Shown: piece after piece, positions 43,884 to 51,597 of the stretch
Position numbering within the stretch: position 1 is the stretch's first letter
How the letters are laid out: every line of letters begins with the position of its first letter
Origin: an uncultured Synechococcus sp.
Lineage (GTDB): Bacteria > Cyanobacteriota > Cyanobacteriia > Phormidesmidales > Phormidesmidaceae
DNA length: 52,207 bases
Direction: 5' to 3'
Assembly (NCBI GenBank): GCA_937911865.1
Contig: CALDSK010000076.1
Coordinates: 1-52,207, forward strand
Program-made: the position numbers and the translations under genes
The notes under the pieces: model-generated
What the model saw: only the letters and a program-made list of their open reading frames with translations
The model's database searches: none
What the model was told of the DNA's origin: nothing

Positions 43884-45725
43884 ATGGCTGCATCTACTCG
43901 TCCGCGTCGGCGTAAACCGTCGCGCAAGCTAAATATTCCAGCTCCCCGCTCTACGCCCGAAGCGATTCAGGAATTTCGGCGAAAATCTCCTCGTCTGAGG
44001 TTAATCAGCGTTTGGCTGGTGCTGATTGCCGGCATGTTTGGCCTAACCGTTCGCCTGGCGTTTCTACAGCTGGTCATCGGTTCGGATCTAAAAACGATGG
44101 CCGCAGAGCAACAGGCGATTCAGACCACACCTAGAGCGTCGCGGCGGCAGATGGTCGATCGTCAGGGCAATGTTGTGGCGATGGACCGGGTTCTGTACAC
44201 CTTGTACGTACATCCGATGCTATTCAAAAGTCCGCCGGAAGCCGTCGCCGCTTCTTTGGACAACGTATTGAAAGGGGAAGGCTGGACGAATACGCCGCAG
44301 TCTTTGGTAAAACGCTTTAGTGAGCAAGAAAGCGGTATCAAGCTCTCTTCAGAAATTACGGAAGAAACAGCGAAGCGGCTGCGAGCTTTGGGTTTGGATG
44401 GTTTAGACCTGCTGCCATCACCCCAGCGGGTGTATCCCCAAGGTGAGCTGTTTTCTCAGGTGACGGGCTACGCCGATTTGGAAGGCGTACCAAAGGAGGG
44501 CATTGAGCTGAGTCTGGCAGAGCAGCTGGCGTATCCTAAGCTGACATCGGCTGAGGCGGCTTCTTTACAGCTGGCGACCCGTGATAATTCGCAAATGCAG
44601 CTGACGATTGACAGCCGTTTGCAGCGAATTGCTCAAGAGAATTTGGCGGCGACTGTGGCTGAATACAATGCCAAGCGTGGCGCGTTGATTGTGATGGATA
44701 GCCGCACCGGGGAGCTGTTAACCCTGGCCGTAGCGCCCACTTACGATCCCAACAAGTATTACGATGCGGAGATTGAATACTTTAAGAACTGGGCGGTGAG
44801 CGATCTATATGAACCCGGTTCGACCTTTAAGCCGATCAATGTAGCGATCGCACTTGAAAATGGCGCTATTAGCCCTGATGCCACGATTTATGACGAAGGC
44901 AAAATTCAGGTCGGCGAGTGGCCTATCCAAAACGTGGACTTTAAGTACGTTGGCGGTCGCGGTTCTATTTCGATTACCGACGTTCTGCGCTATTCGAGCA
45001 ATGTAGGTATGGTGCACATTATGGATACCCTACAGCGCTCTACATACTACGAATGGTTAGAAAAGCTGGGCTTAGGCGGCAAGACCGGCATTGGGCTACC
45101 TGGTGAAGTCAGCGGTCAAATTAAAAATCGAGATCAGTTCGTCAATAGCGCCGTTGAAGCGGCCACGACTGCTTTTGGCCAGGGCTTTTCTCTGACGCCT
45201 TTGCAGCTAGTGCAGCTACATGGCGCTCTTGCGAATGGCGGCAACCTGGTTACCCCTCACGTTGTACGTGGCATGGTCAATAGCGAGGGCGAGCTGACTT
45301 GGACGCCTCACGCACAGACAGAACCGGAGCGCGTATTTTCAACTGAAACCACTCAGCAGGTGCTGAGCATGATGCAAGAAGTGGTGGATGACGGGACTGG
45401 CGCAGCCGCCAAGGTAGACGGATACCAGATCGCGGGTAAGACAGGGACCGCGCAGAAGGCGACGGAGTATGGCACCTACGGCGATCAGCGAATTACTAGC
45501 TTTGTGAGTATCGCGCCTGTGAGCGCTCCTCGCTACGTGATTTTGGCGGTGGTCGATGAGCCGCAGGGCGAGAATGCCTATGGGGGAACGGTCGCGGCCC
45601 CGCTGGTGAAAAAGATGCTAGAAGCGCTGGTAGTGCTAGAAGGTGTAGAACCTGACCAGGCAATCTCTCCAAATTCGGCAGCGCCTGATCTGGCGGAGGC
45701 TTTACCTATCGAAGCGCCACAGTAG
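43884..45725 (+). CDS. ftsI: Septal peptidoglycan transpeptidase FtsI (PBP3)
   Basis: Class B penicillin-binding protein that cross-links septal peptidoglycan. It has a basic N terminus, one membrane span (LRLISVWLVLIAGMFGLTVR), a pedestal domain and a transpeptidase domain with the active-site triad S313-T-F-K316, S371-S-N373 and K519-T-G521. 613 residues, the usual size. It follows the FtsL-like gene by 149 bases. Confidence 0.94.
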   Translation: MAASTRPRRRKPSRKLNIPAPRSTPEAIQEFRRKSPRLRLISVWLVLIAGMFGLTVRLAFLQLVIGSDLKTMAAEQQAIQTTPRASRRQMVDRQGNVVAMDRVLYTLYVHPMLFKSPPEAVAASLDNVLKGEGWTNTPQSLVKRFSEQESGIKLSSEITEETAKRLRALGLDGLDLLPSPQRVYPQGELFSQVTGYADLEGVPKEGIELSLAEQLAYPKLTSAEAASLQLATRDNSQMQLTIDSRLQRIAQENLAATVAEYNAKRGALIVMDSRTGELLTLAVAPTYDPNKYYDAEIEYFKNWAVSDLYEPGSTFKPINVAIALENGAISPDATIYDEGKIQVGEWPIQNVDFKYVGGRGSISITDVLRYSSNVGMVHIMDTLQRSTYYEWLEKLGLGGKTGIGLPGEVSGQIKNRDQFVNSAVEAATTAFGQGFSLTPLQLVQLHGALANGGNLVTPHVVRGMVNSEGELTWTPHAQTEPERVFSTETTQQVLSMMQEVVDDGTGAAAKVDGYQIAGKTGTAQKATEYGTYGDQRITSFVSIAPVSAPRYVILAVVDEPQGENAYGGTVAAPLVKKMLEALVVLEGVEPDQAISPNSAAPDLAEALPIEAPQ

Positions 45726-45834
45726 ACAATTGATGCAGTAGACAGTTAGCGCGCTAGACAATTGATGCAGTAATGATGCATTAGAAGATCGATGCATTAA
45801 TCCAGCTCGTCAGTGCAATAGCGTCAGTGCAATA
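45720..45834 (+). repeat. Cluster of short repeats starting at the ftsI stop
   Basis: TAGACAATTGATGCAGTA at 45723-45740 begins with the stop codon itself and recurs exactly at 45755-45772, with a degenerate copy between. CGTCAGTGCAATA occurs at 45808 and 45822. Confidence 0.9.
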
Positions 45835-45871
45835 ACAAGGTGCAATAAGAATTAGAGGCGTCGTTGCGTTT

Positions 45872-47416
45872 ATGCGCTATGTCATAGGTGTAGACATTGG
45901 GACTAGCAGTACCAAGTCCGTTTTGTTCGATAGGCACGGGCGACAGGTCGATCGCTGTTCGCAGGGCTATGAATTGCGATCGCCTGAACCCGGCGCGGCA
46001 GAACAAAATCCTGATGACATTTTGAACGCCTGCACTCAAACGGTCGCGGCGGTAGTTAAAAGCAGCGGCATCGATCCGAGCGATTTGATTGGGCTTTCTT
46101 TTAGCGCGGCGATGCATACGCTGCTGCTGATCGACCAAGAGAATCAGCCGATTACGCCGATGTTTACCTGGGCTGATAATCGCAGTGATCGCACCATAGA
46201 CACCGTAACCGCCCAGGACACGCAGTCTGACCCGACGCTTTACAAGAGAACCAGCCTGCCTGTTCACCCCATGTCGCCCGTAGTCAAGCTGGTATGGCTA
46301 AAGCAACAGCAGCCCGAGATCTTTCACCGGGCCGCGCGCATTGTTTCAATTAAAGAATACGTGCTGTACCACTGGTGCGGTGAGTGGGTGATTGATGAAT
46401 CTATTGCCTCTACAACAGGATTGTTCAATCTAGAATCGCGAGATTGGGACACAGAAGCGTTAAGAATTGCCGGAATTTCATCGAAGCAGCTTTCCAAGAT
46501 AGTCCCAACGATGCATCAGCTAGAACTTAAAGCGCGCGTTGCAGACAGCATGAAGATTGCCTCCTCAACCCCTGTGATTGTAGGTGCGAGCGATGGTGTC
46601 CTTTCTAATCTGGGCGTTGGGGCGATTACGGCGGGAGAAGCGGCGATTACCCTGGGCACTAGTGGTGCCATCCGGCAGGTGATTGATCGGCCTAAGACAG
46701 CGGAAGCCGCCCAGCTATTTTGCTACGCGCTCGACGAATCGCGCTGGGTCATGGGTGGCGCGGTCAACAACGGTGGCATTGCCTTGCAATGGACCCGCGA
46801 TAGCCTGGTGCCTTACTCTGTGCCCCCCGATGAACAGACCCCATCGACCTCTGAACCTAGTCGCTCAACCTACGAGCGATTGACCAAAATGGCCCAAAAA
46901 ATCTCTCCTGGCTCAGACGGTTTGATTTTTCACCCGCACATTTTGGGCGAGCGAGCGCCCCTGTGGAATGCTCAGGCTCGGGGAAATTTCTTTGGCTTAG
47001 GGCGTCACCATACGCAGGGCCATCTGGTGCGCGCCGTGATGGAAGGCGTGCTGTACAACATGGCCACTGTGTTTGATTCCTTGGAGGCTGCGGGCGGTCA
47101 GGTCAAGACGCTAAGGGCTTCGGGTGGATTTGCGCACTCTACGCTGTGGCAGCAAATGCTGGCTGACATTGTGGAGCGCGAGGTGGTAATTCCCACCGTA
47201 ATTGAAAGTTCTGCGCTGGGTGCGGCAGTGCTGGCGCTGGTCTCAGTCGGCGAATGGTCTGAGCTAGAGCAGGTGCAATCTTGCGTTGAAATTGCGCACT
47301 CCCGTCAGCCTATTGCTGAGAATGTAAAACGCTATCGGCAGATTTTACCGATTTACTCGGAACTGCTGATTGGATTTTGTCAGCAGTATGCCAGGTTGCA
47401 GGCAGCAATAGGTTGA
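45872..47416 (+). CDS. gntK: FGGY-family gluconokinase
   Basis: Phosphorylates gluconate to 6-phosphogluconate in the cytosol. The 514-residue protein begins with the phosphate loop VIGVDIGTSSTKSVLFDRHG. MHTLLLIDQENQPI, WADNRSDRTI, VGASDGVLSNLGVGAI and TLGTSGAIRQV are typical of gluconate kinases of this family. A different pentulose or hexulose substrate cannot be excluded. ATG 45872. Confidence 0.83.
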   Translation: MRYVIGVDIGTSSTKSVLFDRHGRQVDRCSQGYELRSPEPGAAEQNPDDILNACTQTVAAVVKSSGIDPSDLIGLSFSAAMHTLLLIDQENQPITPMFTWADNRSDRTIDTVTAQDTQSDPTLYKRTSLPVHPMSPVVKLVWLKQQQPEIFHRAARIVSIKEYVLYHWCGEWVIDESIASTTGLFNLESRDWDTEALRIAGISSKQLSKIVPTMHQLELKARVADSMKIASSTPVIVGASDGVLSNLGVGAITAGEAAITLGTSGAIRQVIDRPKTAEAAQLFCYALDESRWVMGGAVNNGGIALQWTRDSLVPYSVPPDEQTPSTSEPSRSTYERLTKMAQKISPGSDGLIFHPHILGERAPLWNAQARGNFFGLGRHHTQGHLVRAVMEGVLYNMATVFDSLEAAGGQVKTLRASGGFAHSTLWQQMLADIVEREVVIPTVIESSALGAAVLALVSVGEWSELEQVQSCVEIAHSRQPIAENVKRYRQILPIYSELLIGFCQQYARLQAAIG

Positions 47417-47423
47417 GGAAAAC

Positions 47424-47463
47424 CCAGTGTGGAAGAAGCCAGTGGAAGAAACCGGTGGAACAG
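47424..47463 (+). repeat. Imperfect 13-15-bp x 3 repeat after gluconokinase
   Basis: CCAGTGTGGAAGAAG, CCAGTGGAAGAAA and CCGGTGGAACAGA follow one another from eight bases past the stop, in a gap shared with the convergent secreted-protein gene. Confidence 0.75.
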
Positions 47464-47471
47464 ACTAGCTA

Positions 47472-48398
47472 TTAGCCGCACACAGCTGGTGGCGCAACCG
47501 TGCCTGCGTTGATGCGCGTAAAGCCACTGAGGTCTAGCGTCGCGTCGCTGTAGCGATTGAGATTGGCGGTGTCTCCAAGCTGTAGGTCCAGGCGATCGCC
47601 CAAATAATTGCGACCCAAGACGCGGTTAGTGGTGCTATTAGTGCTCGCTTCACCCACTACGGTGTTGCCCTCTAGAGTGCCGCTAATGCAGGCTTTAGGG
47701 CCGTCGTTGCCTAAATATTCCAGATTGCCTGTGATCGTATCGCCCAGTTTGCGGAAGAGAAACTGTGTGACAGCTGTATCTGGGCTGTCGTTATCGGCGT
47801 ATGGATCGGAGGTAAGCCGATAGTTGCCGTCAGGGAGGGCGGCGATGGGTGTTTCTTGGCGGCTGGTTTGTCCATTCGGAAATTGAGCGGCAGCGGTGAG
47901 GGTTTCGTTGTAGAGGCCGCAGGTGAACTGAGGGGCGATCGCACTAAAGCCAGCTCTCACAATCGGATCGCTAGGTGATAGCCCTAAAAGACTGGCGTAC
48001 TCGTCGGGGCGATTGATCAACCGTCGTCCGGCCTGATTGGCAGAGGTATTGGTAAAGGTGAGCGTACGACTGACCGTGTCGTTGACTGAAACTCTAAGCG
48101 GCGTGGTGGTGGGCAGTAACCGTTCGTAGCGAAAGGTGCTGTTGCCCTGTAGTTCTACCAGTGTGATTAAGGCGCGATCGCCCAGGCTATCTGCGGTGAC
48201 ATCGTCAGGTGAATAGCTACAGAAAATGTCTGAGTTGGGCGATGGAAAGCGGCGAGCTGTCGGTAGCTGAAACGGCTGCGATGAGTGATTAACCGGTTCA
48301 ATCAAGACTGTTCCGGCTAGAGCCGATGATGTAGTGAGTGCAAAGGCAGCTGAAACGGCTACCGCAGAAAAGACATGTGGCAGGGGCATATTTTTCAT
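47472..48398 (-). CDS. Secreted RINAG-module protein, paralogue A
   Basis: 308 residues from ATG 48398, chosen because it starts a good signal peptide (MKNMPLPHVFSAVAVSAAFA ... SSALAG); GTG 48449 is in frame upstream. After the signal comes an N-terminal module beginning C-S-Y-S-P-D and ending GFSAIAPQFTCG. The C-terminal module runs ALPDGNYRLTS, FLFRKLGDTITG, CISGTLEGNTVVG and ends FTRINAGTVAPPAVCG. Both modules recur in paralogue B and the second in C. No known family was recognised; the location is probably periplasmic. Confidence 0.7.
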   Translation of the reverse strand: MKNMPLPHVFSAVAVSAAFALTTSSALAGTVLIEPVNHSSQPFQLPTARRFPSPNSDIFCSYSPDDVTADSLGDRALITLVELQGNSTFRYERLLPTTTPLRVSVNDTVSRTLTFTNTSANQAGRRLINRPDEYASLLGLSPSDPIVRAGFSAIAPQFTCGLYNETLTAAAQFPNGQTSRQETPIAALPDGNYRLTSDPYADNDSPDTAVTQFLFRKLGDTITGNLEYLGNDGPKACISGTLEGNTVVGEASTNSTTNRVLGRNYLGDRLDLQLGDTANLNRYSDATLDLSGFTRINAGTVAPPAVCG

Positions 48399-48698
48399 GG
48401 TGGCGAGCACAGGCTTCGACGTGAGTAGATTGTGTGTATTGAATAACACCCCGTTCTATAGCTGTTCTACGACTTCTACTACAGGGCTTTCGCCGCGCTT
48501 GGAGTCTTGAAGATCTTGCTTGAAGATCTTGCTTGAAGACCCTGGAAGACCCTGAAAGAACAAAACTATTTGATAGAGAGCAGCTACGTATATTTAGCTA
48601 CTCTCTATCCTTGATTATACTGAGAGCTGATCGCGCTATATGTGTTTTTTCTGTAGGTTTGCTGCGCTGGTTACCGACAAATTTCTACAGGCAAATTT
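48399..48698. other. Gap between paralogues A and B
   Basis: 300 bases. It holds the promoter of A, a 13-bp x 3 repeat (TTGAAGATCTTGC type, 48507-48545), the B terminator (48572-48609) and the start of the repeat that contains the B stop codon. Confidence 0.6.
48572..48609 (-). terminator. Terminator of paralogue B
   Basis: 15-bp arms GATAGAGAGCAGCTA (48572) and TAGCTACTCTCTATC (48595), 14 of 15 paired, 8-base loop. On the minus strand it is followed by AAATAGTTTTGTTC. Confidence 0.8.
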
Positions 48699-48720
48699 CT
48701 ACAGGCAGGTTTCTACAGGC
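48679..48720. repeat. 14-bp x 3 tandem repeat containing the paralogue B stop codon
   Basis: AAATTTCTACAGGC at 48679 and 48693 (identical) and AGGTTTCTACAGGC at 48707. The minus-strand stop (48699-48701) is in the middle copy, and the third copy encodes the last residues of the protein. Confidence 0.95.
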
Positions 48721-49646
48721 AGTACAGTGCCAGCGTTAATGCGAGAGAACTCTGCTAGGCTAAAGACAATCTGAACGGTCCCGTCTTCTTGCACCGTGGT
48801 CTCTGGAAAGTCTCCGGCTCCCTCACCTGAAATGCTTCCGGTTACAGTGTCGCCTTCTACGGTTCCAGTGACACAAAAGCCCTCGCTTTCACTACCAATA
48901 GCGCTAATTACGCCCGTTACCCGGTCGCCAAACTTTCGAAAGAGAAAGATATTTCCTTCGGCTTCTGCTAGCTCTTCATCCGTCACTACCTGAGTCTCAA
49001 AATCAGCAGAGACAAATCGATAGTTGCCATTGGGTAAGTCGGCTGCCGTCGGTTCAGGTTCTTCAGGTGTGGGCTCTGTTGTTTCAGGTTCCGTTTCCGT
49101 TGTTTCAGGTTCTGTTGCTTCGGGTTCTGTTGTTTCAGATTCGATTCCAGGTTCGGCCCCAGGGTCAGTCTCAGATTCTGTTGCTTCCGGCTCCGCCGCG
49201 ACCTGTCCGCAGCCGAGCGTTTGGTCGATGGCTGCAAAGCCTTCACCTATGTCATCAACGTCTGTTTCTAACAGGTGGGCGTAGTAAAACGGCTGGTCGA
49301 TCATCAGCTGGCGGGCTGCGTCGATGGGTAGGTTGTAAAGGGTGAGCGATCGCGTGTCTGATACATCTGCTCTTTGTGCGACGTTCTCAGGATTAAAAAC
49401 GAAAGATGGAAACCGCTCTAAGGTGACTGTTGTATTGCCTTCTGCTTCAGTCAGCGTAATATAGGTCCGCATTCCTAACACATTATCGAAGCCACTTTCT
49501 GGGTCATAGCGACAGATCGTTTGCTGCTGTGCTTCTGGTGCCGAAGCATCGGGTTGTGCGGTGGCGGATGTGCTACTCAGCACTGCTGTGAAAGGGAGCA
49601 GGGCAGCAGCTGTTGTCAGAACAGATGTTTTAATGGTTTTTATCAT
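48699..49646 (-). CDS. Secreted RINAG-module protein, paralogue B
   Basis: 315 residues with a signal peptide (MIKTIKTSVLTTAAALLPFT ... SATAQ). The N-terminal module (C-R-Y-D-P-E, LGMRTYITLTEAEGNTT, GFAAIDQTLGCG) parallels that of A. An acidic linker of Thr/Pro/Glu repeats (about 150-205) follows, then the C-terminal module: DLPNGNYRFVS, FLFRKFGDRVTG, CVTGTVEGDTVTG and FSRINAGTVLPVETCL. The linker explains the long antisense open frames here, which are not genes. Function is unknown. Confidence 0.72.
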   Translation of the reverse strand: MIKTIKTSVLTTAAALLPFTAVLSSTSATAQPDASAPEAQQQTICRYDPESGFDNVLGMRTYITLTEAEGNTTVTLERFPSFVFNPENVAQRADVSDTRSLTLYNLPIDAARQLMIDQPFYYAHLLETDVDDIGEGFAAIDQTLGCGQVAAEPEATESETDPGAEPGIESETTEPEATEPETTETEPETTEPTPEEPEPTAADLPNGNYRFVSADFETQVVTDEELAEAEGNIFLFRKFGDRVTGVISAIGSESEGFCVTGTVEGDTVTGSISGEGAGDFPETTVQEDGTVQIVFSLAEFSRINAGTVLPVETCL

Positions 49647-49784
49647 GTAGGATGCCTAACAGATAAGGAGCTTTATCTGGAGATGTATCGATGCATACAC
49701 CCCCAAATAATACTGAAGCCGAACAGCGCACTTGTCAGCTTCTATAATCCTTTCTTCCACAGTTTTAGCCAGTTTTAACACGGT

Positions 49785-49834
49785 GGCTGAATAAGACAGG
49801 CCTGTTAGGACAGGTTTGTGATGGCTATTCAGCC
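49785..49834 (-). terminator. Hairpin spanning the paralogue C stop codon
   Basis: GGCTGAATA (49785-49793) pairs perfectly with TATTCAGCC (49826-49834); the minus-strand stop (49825-49827) overlaps the right arm. An inner ACAGG/CCTGT stem is possible. On the minus strand the flank is rich in T (AAAACTGGCTAAAACTG). Confidence 0.55.
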
Positions 49835-51039
49835 TCCACCTCCGCTTCGACTTCTGTCGTTTCAGTGTCTGTTGCCGGGATGTTGCATTCTGTTGGCGCG
49901 ATCGCACTTCCCGCATTAATCCGAGAGTATTCGCTCAAATCAAGCACCACGTCGTCATAGACCATGCGATCTGCTACAGTCCGGCCTTTGCGAACCTGCA
50001 ATGCGCTAATGCTGTAAGGCTCATAGGCCTCCGACGCATCGGGAAACTTACGCTCTTCTGCCTCCGCTTCTGGCACTGCCTCTATTTCTACTTCTGGCTC
50101 TTCAGAGCCAGCTTCTGCGGCTGCATCAGGCGATTCTGTTGTCTGTGACACCATAGCGTAGGCTGCACCTTCTATGGTGTTGTCTGTTACAGTGCCTGTC
50201 ACGCAAATGCCTGGCTGATCTACCCGAGGCAGCAAATGCCCTGTCACCTGATTCCCAACTTTAGTGAGTAGGAAAATAGAGCCGCCGTTAGCGATGAGCT
50301 GTTCGTCTGTGTAAACGCCGTATTCGTAGTTGCCAGACAGATAGCGGTAGCTGCCATCGGGCAGTGCTGATAGAGTCGGAATGACAATGCCATCGAAAGG
50401 GGCAGGGGCGTCTGTTGTAGGCGTGAAGTTGCGTGGATCTACGCTTGGGTCGCTAGGCGGCGTTGCCGTAGGCCGAGCTGGAATCGCTGCTGGCGGATCT
50501 TGTGTGGTCGTTGTGGCGGGTGAAGGGTCAGCAGACGTCTCTTCGGAGGGGGCGGCTGTATCAACGGTGTCAGCTGTGTCGGCGGTGCTATCAGTTGGGC
50601 TGTCTGAGCTGTCTGATGGTAAAGCTGATGGTGTCTCGGACGGCGGATCAGAGAGTACGGAAGGATCTAAATTTGGAATTTCTGTTGGAAATTCTTCTGT
50701 TGCTGTTTCTCCTTCTTCCTCCACTGAATCTGCTGCGGGCTCTTCTTTGTAGTTGCAGTGATTTTGAGCGGGCGTTTCAGCAGTAGTATTAAAGGCTTGG
50801 TACTCTTGATCGAAGGTTTGAAACTCTTGCGCTGAGGTGACGAGCGCTTGCAGGGCACTGGAAACAGGTTGAACAATGTACCCCTGTTGTTCAACGGTTG
50901 TATCTATTGGAACAGTATCACTAATGCCAAGCTTGCAAGATATCTGCGCAGTATTAGGATCGGTCGGCTCCGCCGCACTAATGAGCAGTGGCGAAGTGGC
51001 AAGTACGATAGGTAGAAACGATTTTAAGGATGAAGACAT
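49825..51039 (-). CDS. Secreted RINAG-module protein, paralogue C
   Basis: 404 residues. The N terminus (MSSSLKSFLPIVLATSPLLI) is a likely signal peptide. The N-terminal half differs from A and B: a Cys-containing segment, then ~120 residues of Asp/Ser/Thr/Pro low complexity. The C-terminal module is shared: ALPDGSYRYLS, FLLTKVGNQVTG, CVTGTVTDNTIEG, then an inserted acidic stretch and YSRINAGSAIAPTECN. A Glu/Thr tail extends past the last Cys. Function is unknown. Confidence 0.7.
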   Translation of the reverse strand: MSSSLKSFLPIVLATSPLLISAAEPTDPNTAQISCKLGISDTVPIDTTVEQQGYIVQPVSSALQALVTSAQEFQTFDQEYQAFNTTAETPAQNHCNYKEEPAADSVEEEGETATEEFPTEIPNLDPSVLSDPPSETPSALPSDSSDSPTDSTADTADTVDTAAPSEETSADPSPATTTTQDPPAAIPARPTATPPSDPSVDPRNFTPTTDAPAPFDGIVIPTLSALPDGSYRYLSGNYEYGVYTDEQLIANGGSIFLLTKVGNQVTGHLLPRVDQPGICVTGTVTDNTIEGAAYAMVSQTTESPDAAAEAGSEEPEVEIEAVPEAEAEERKFPDASEAYEPYSISALQVRKGRTVADRMVYDDVVLDLSEYSRINAGSAIAPTECNIPATDTETTEVEAEVEAE

Positions 51040-51134
51040 CGGTAGACGGTTGGCTATCAGAACTTTTGGGGCTAGGCAATCTTATTTTACAGGTTTTATC
51101 TGGAACTTCATGAAATGTCTAAGTAGTATTACTT

Positions 51135-51572
51135 ATGTTAAGTGCAATTAAAGTAGATGGAAAAGTGCTGGGTCGGCGTCGGCCTGTTTTTACAGATTGG
51201 CCCGTGCCATTGCCGAAAAACACAGGTGGCGAAGGCAGTTCATTGACGCTGCGCGATTTGATCATTTGCGTAGTGCGTCACGAAGCAGGTGCTTTTAAAG
51301 ACCGTCAGGAGACGCGGCGCTTGCAGAAAATATTAAGCCCTGCTGACATTCGTCAGGGCTTGGATCAGGGAAAAGTAACCATGAGCGATTCGGCCCTCGA
51401 TCAGCCGATAGATATTGAGGCTGCCGTTGAGATTGCCCTGATGGGGTTCATCGACGGGCTCTACTACGTTTTTTTAGACGATGTACAGCAGGAAAATCTG
51501 GATGAGCGGGTGTATCTAAAACCGAATAGTCGGCTGACCTTTTTGCGGTTGGTGGCTTTGGCTGGTGGATAG
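51135..51572 (+). CDS. Unrecognised 145-residue protein, first gene of a right-edge operon
   Basis: MLSAIKVDGKVLGRRRPVFT starts a soluble protein without a signal peptide or membrane segment. It contains a predicted helix-rich centre (LTLRDLIICVVRHEAGAFKD; RRLQKILSPADIRQGLDQGK) and ends ERVYLKPNSRLTFLRLVALA. I recognise no family. It is 25 bases before the next gene on the same strand and divergent from the secreted paralogues. Start ATG 51135. Confidence 0.7.
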   Translation: MLSAIKVDGKVLGRRRPVFTDWPVPLPKNTGGEGSSLTLRDLIICVVRHEAGAFKDRQETRRLQKILSPADIRQGLDQGKVTMSDSALDQPIDIEAAVEIALMGFIDGLYYVFLDDVQQENLDERVYLKPNSRLTFLRLVALAGG

Positions 51573-51597
51573 TTGCAAGTAAACGGAGAATACTCGC

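Noticed and set aside
5922..48720. Possible CRISPR arrays among the short repeats
   Set aside because: Units are short (11-25 bp), abutting, without unique spacers, and there are no cas genes.
49024..50786. Several long plus-strand open frames rich in Ser/Gly/Val repeats
   Set aside because: They are antisense images of the Thr/Glu/Pro low-complexity linkers of secreted paralogues B and C, which have signal peptides and conserved modules on the other strand.
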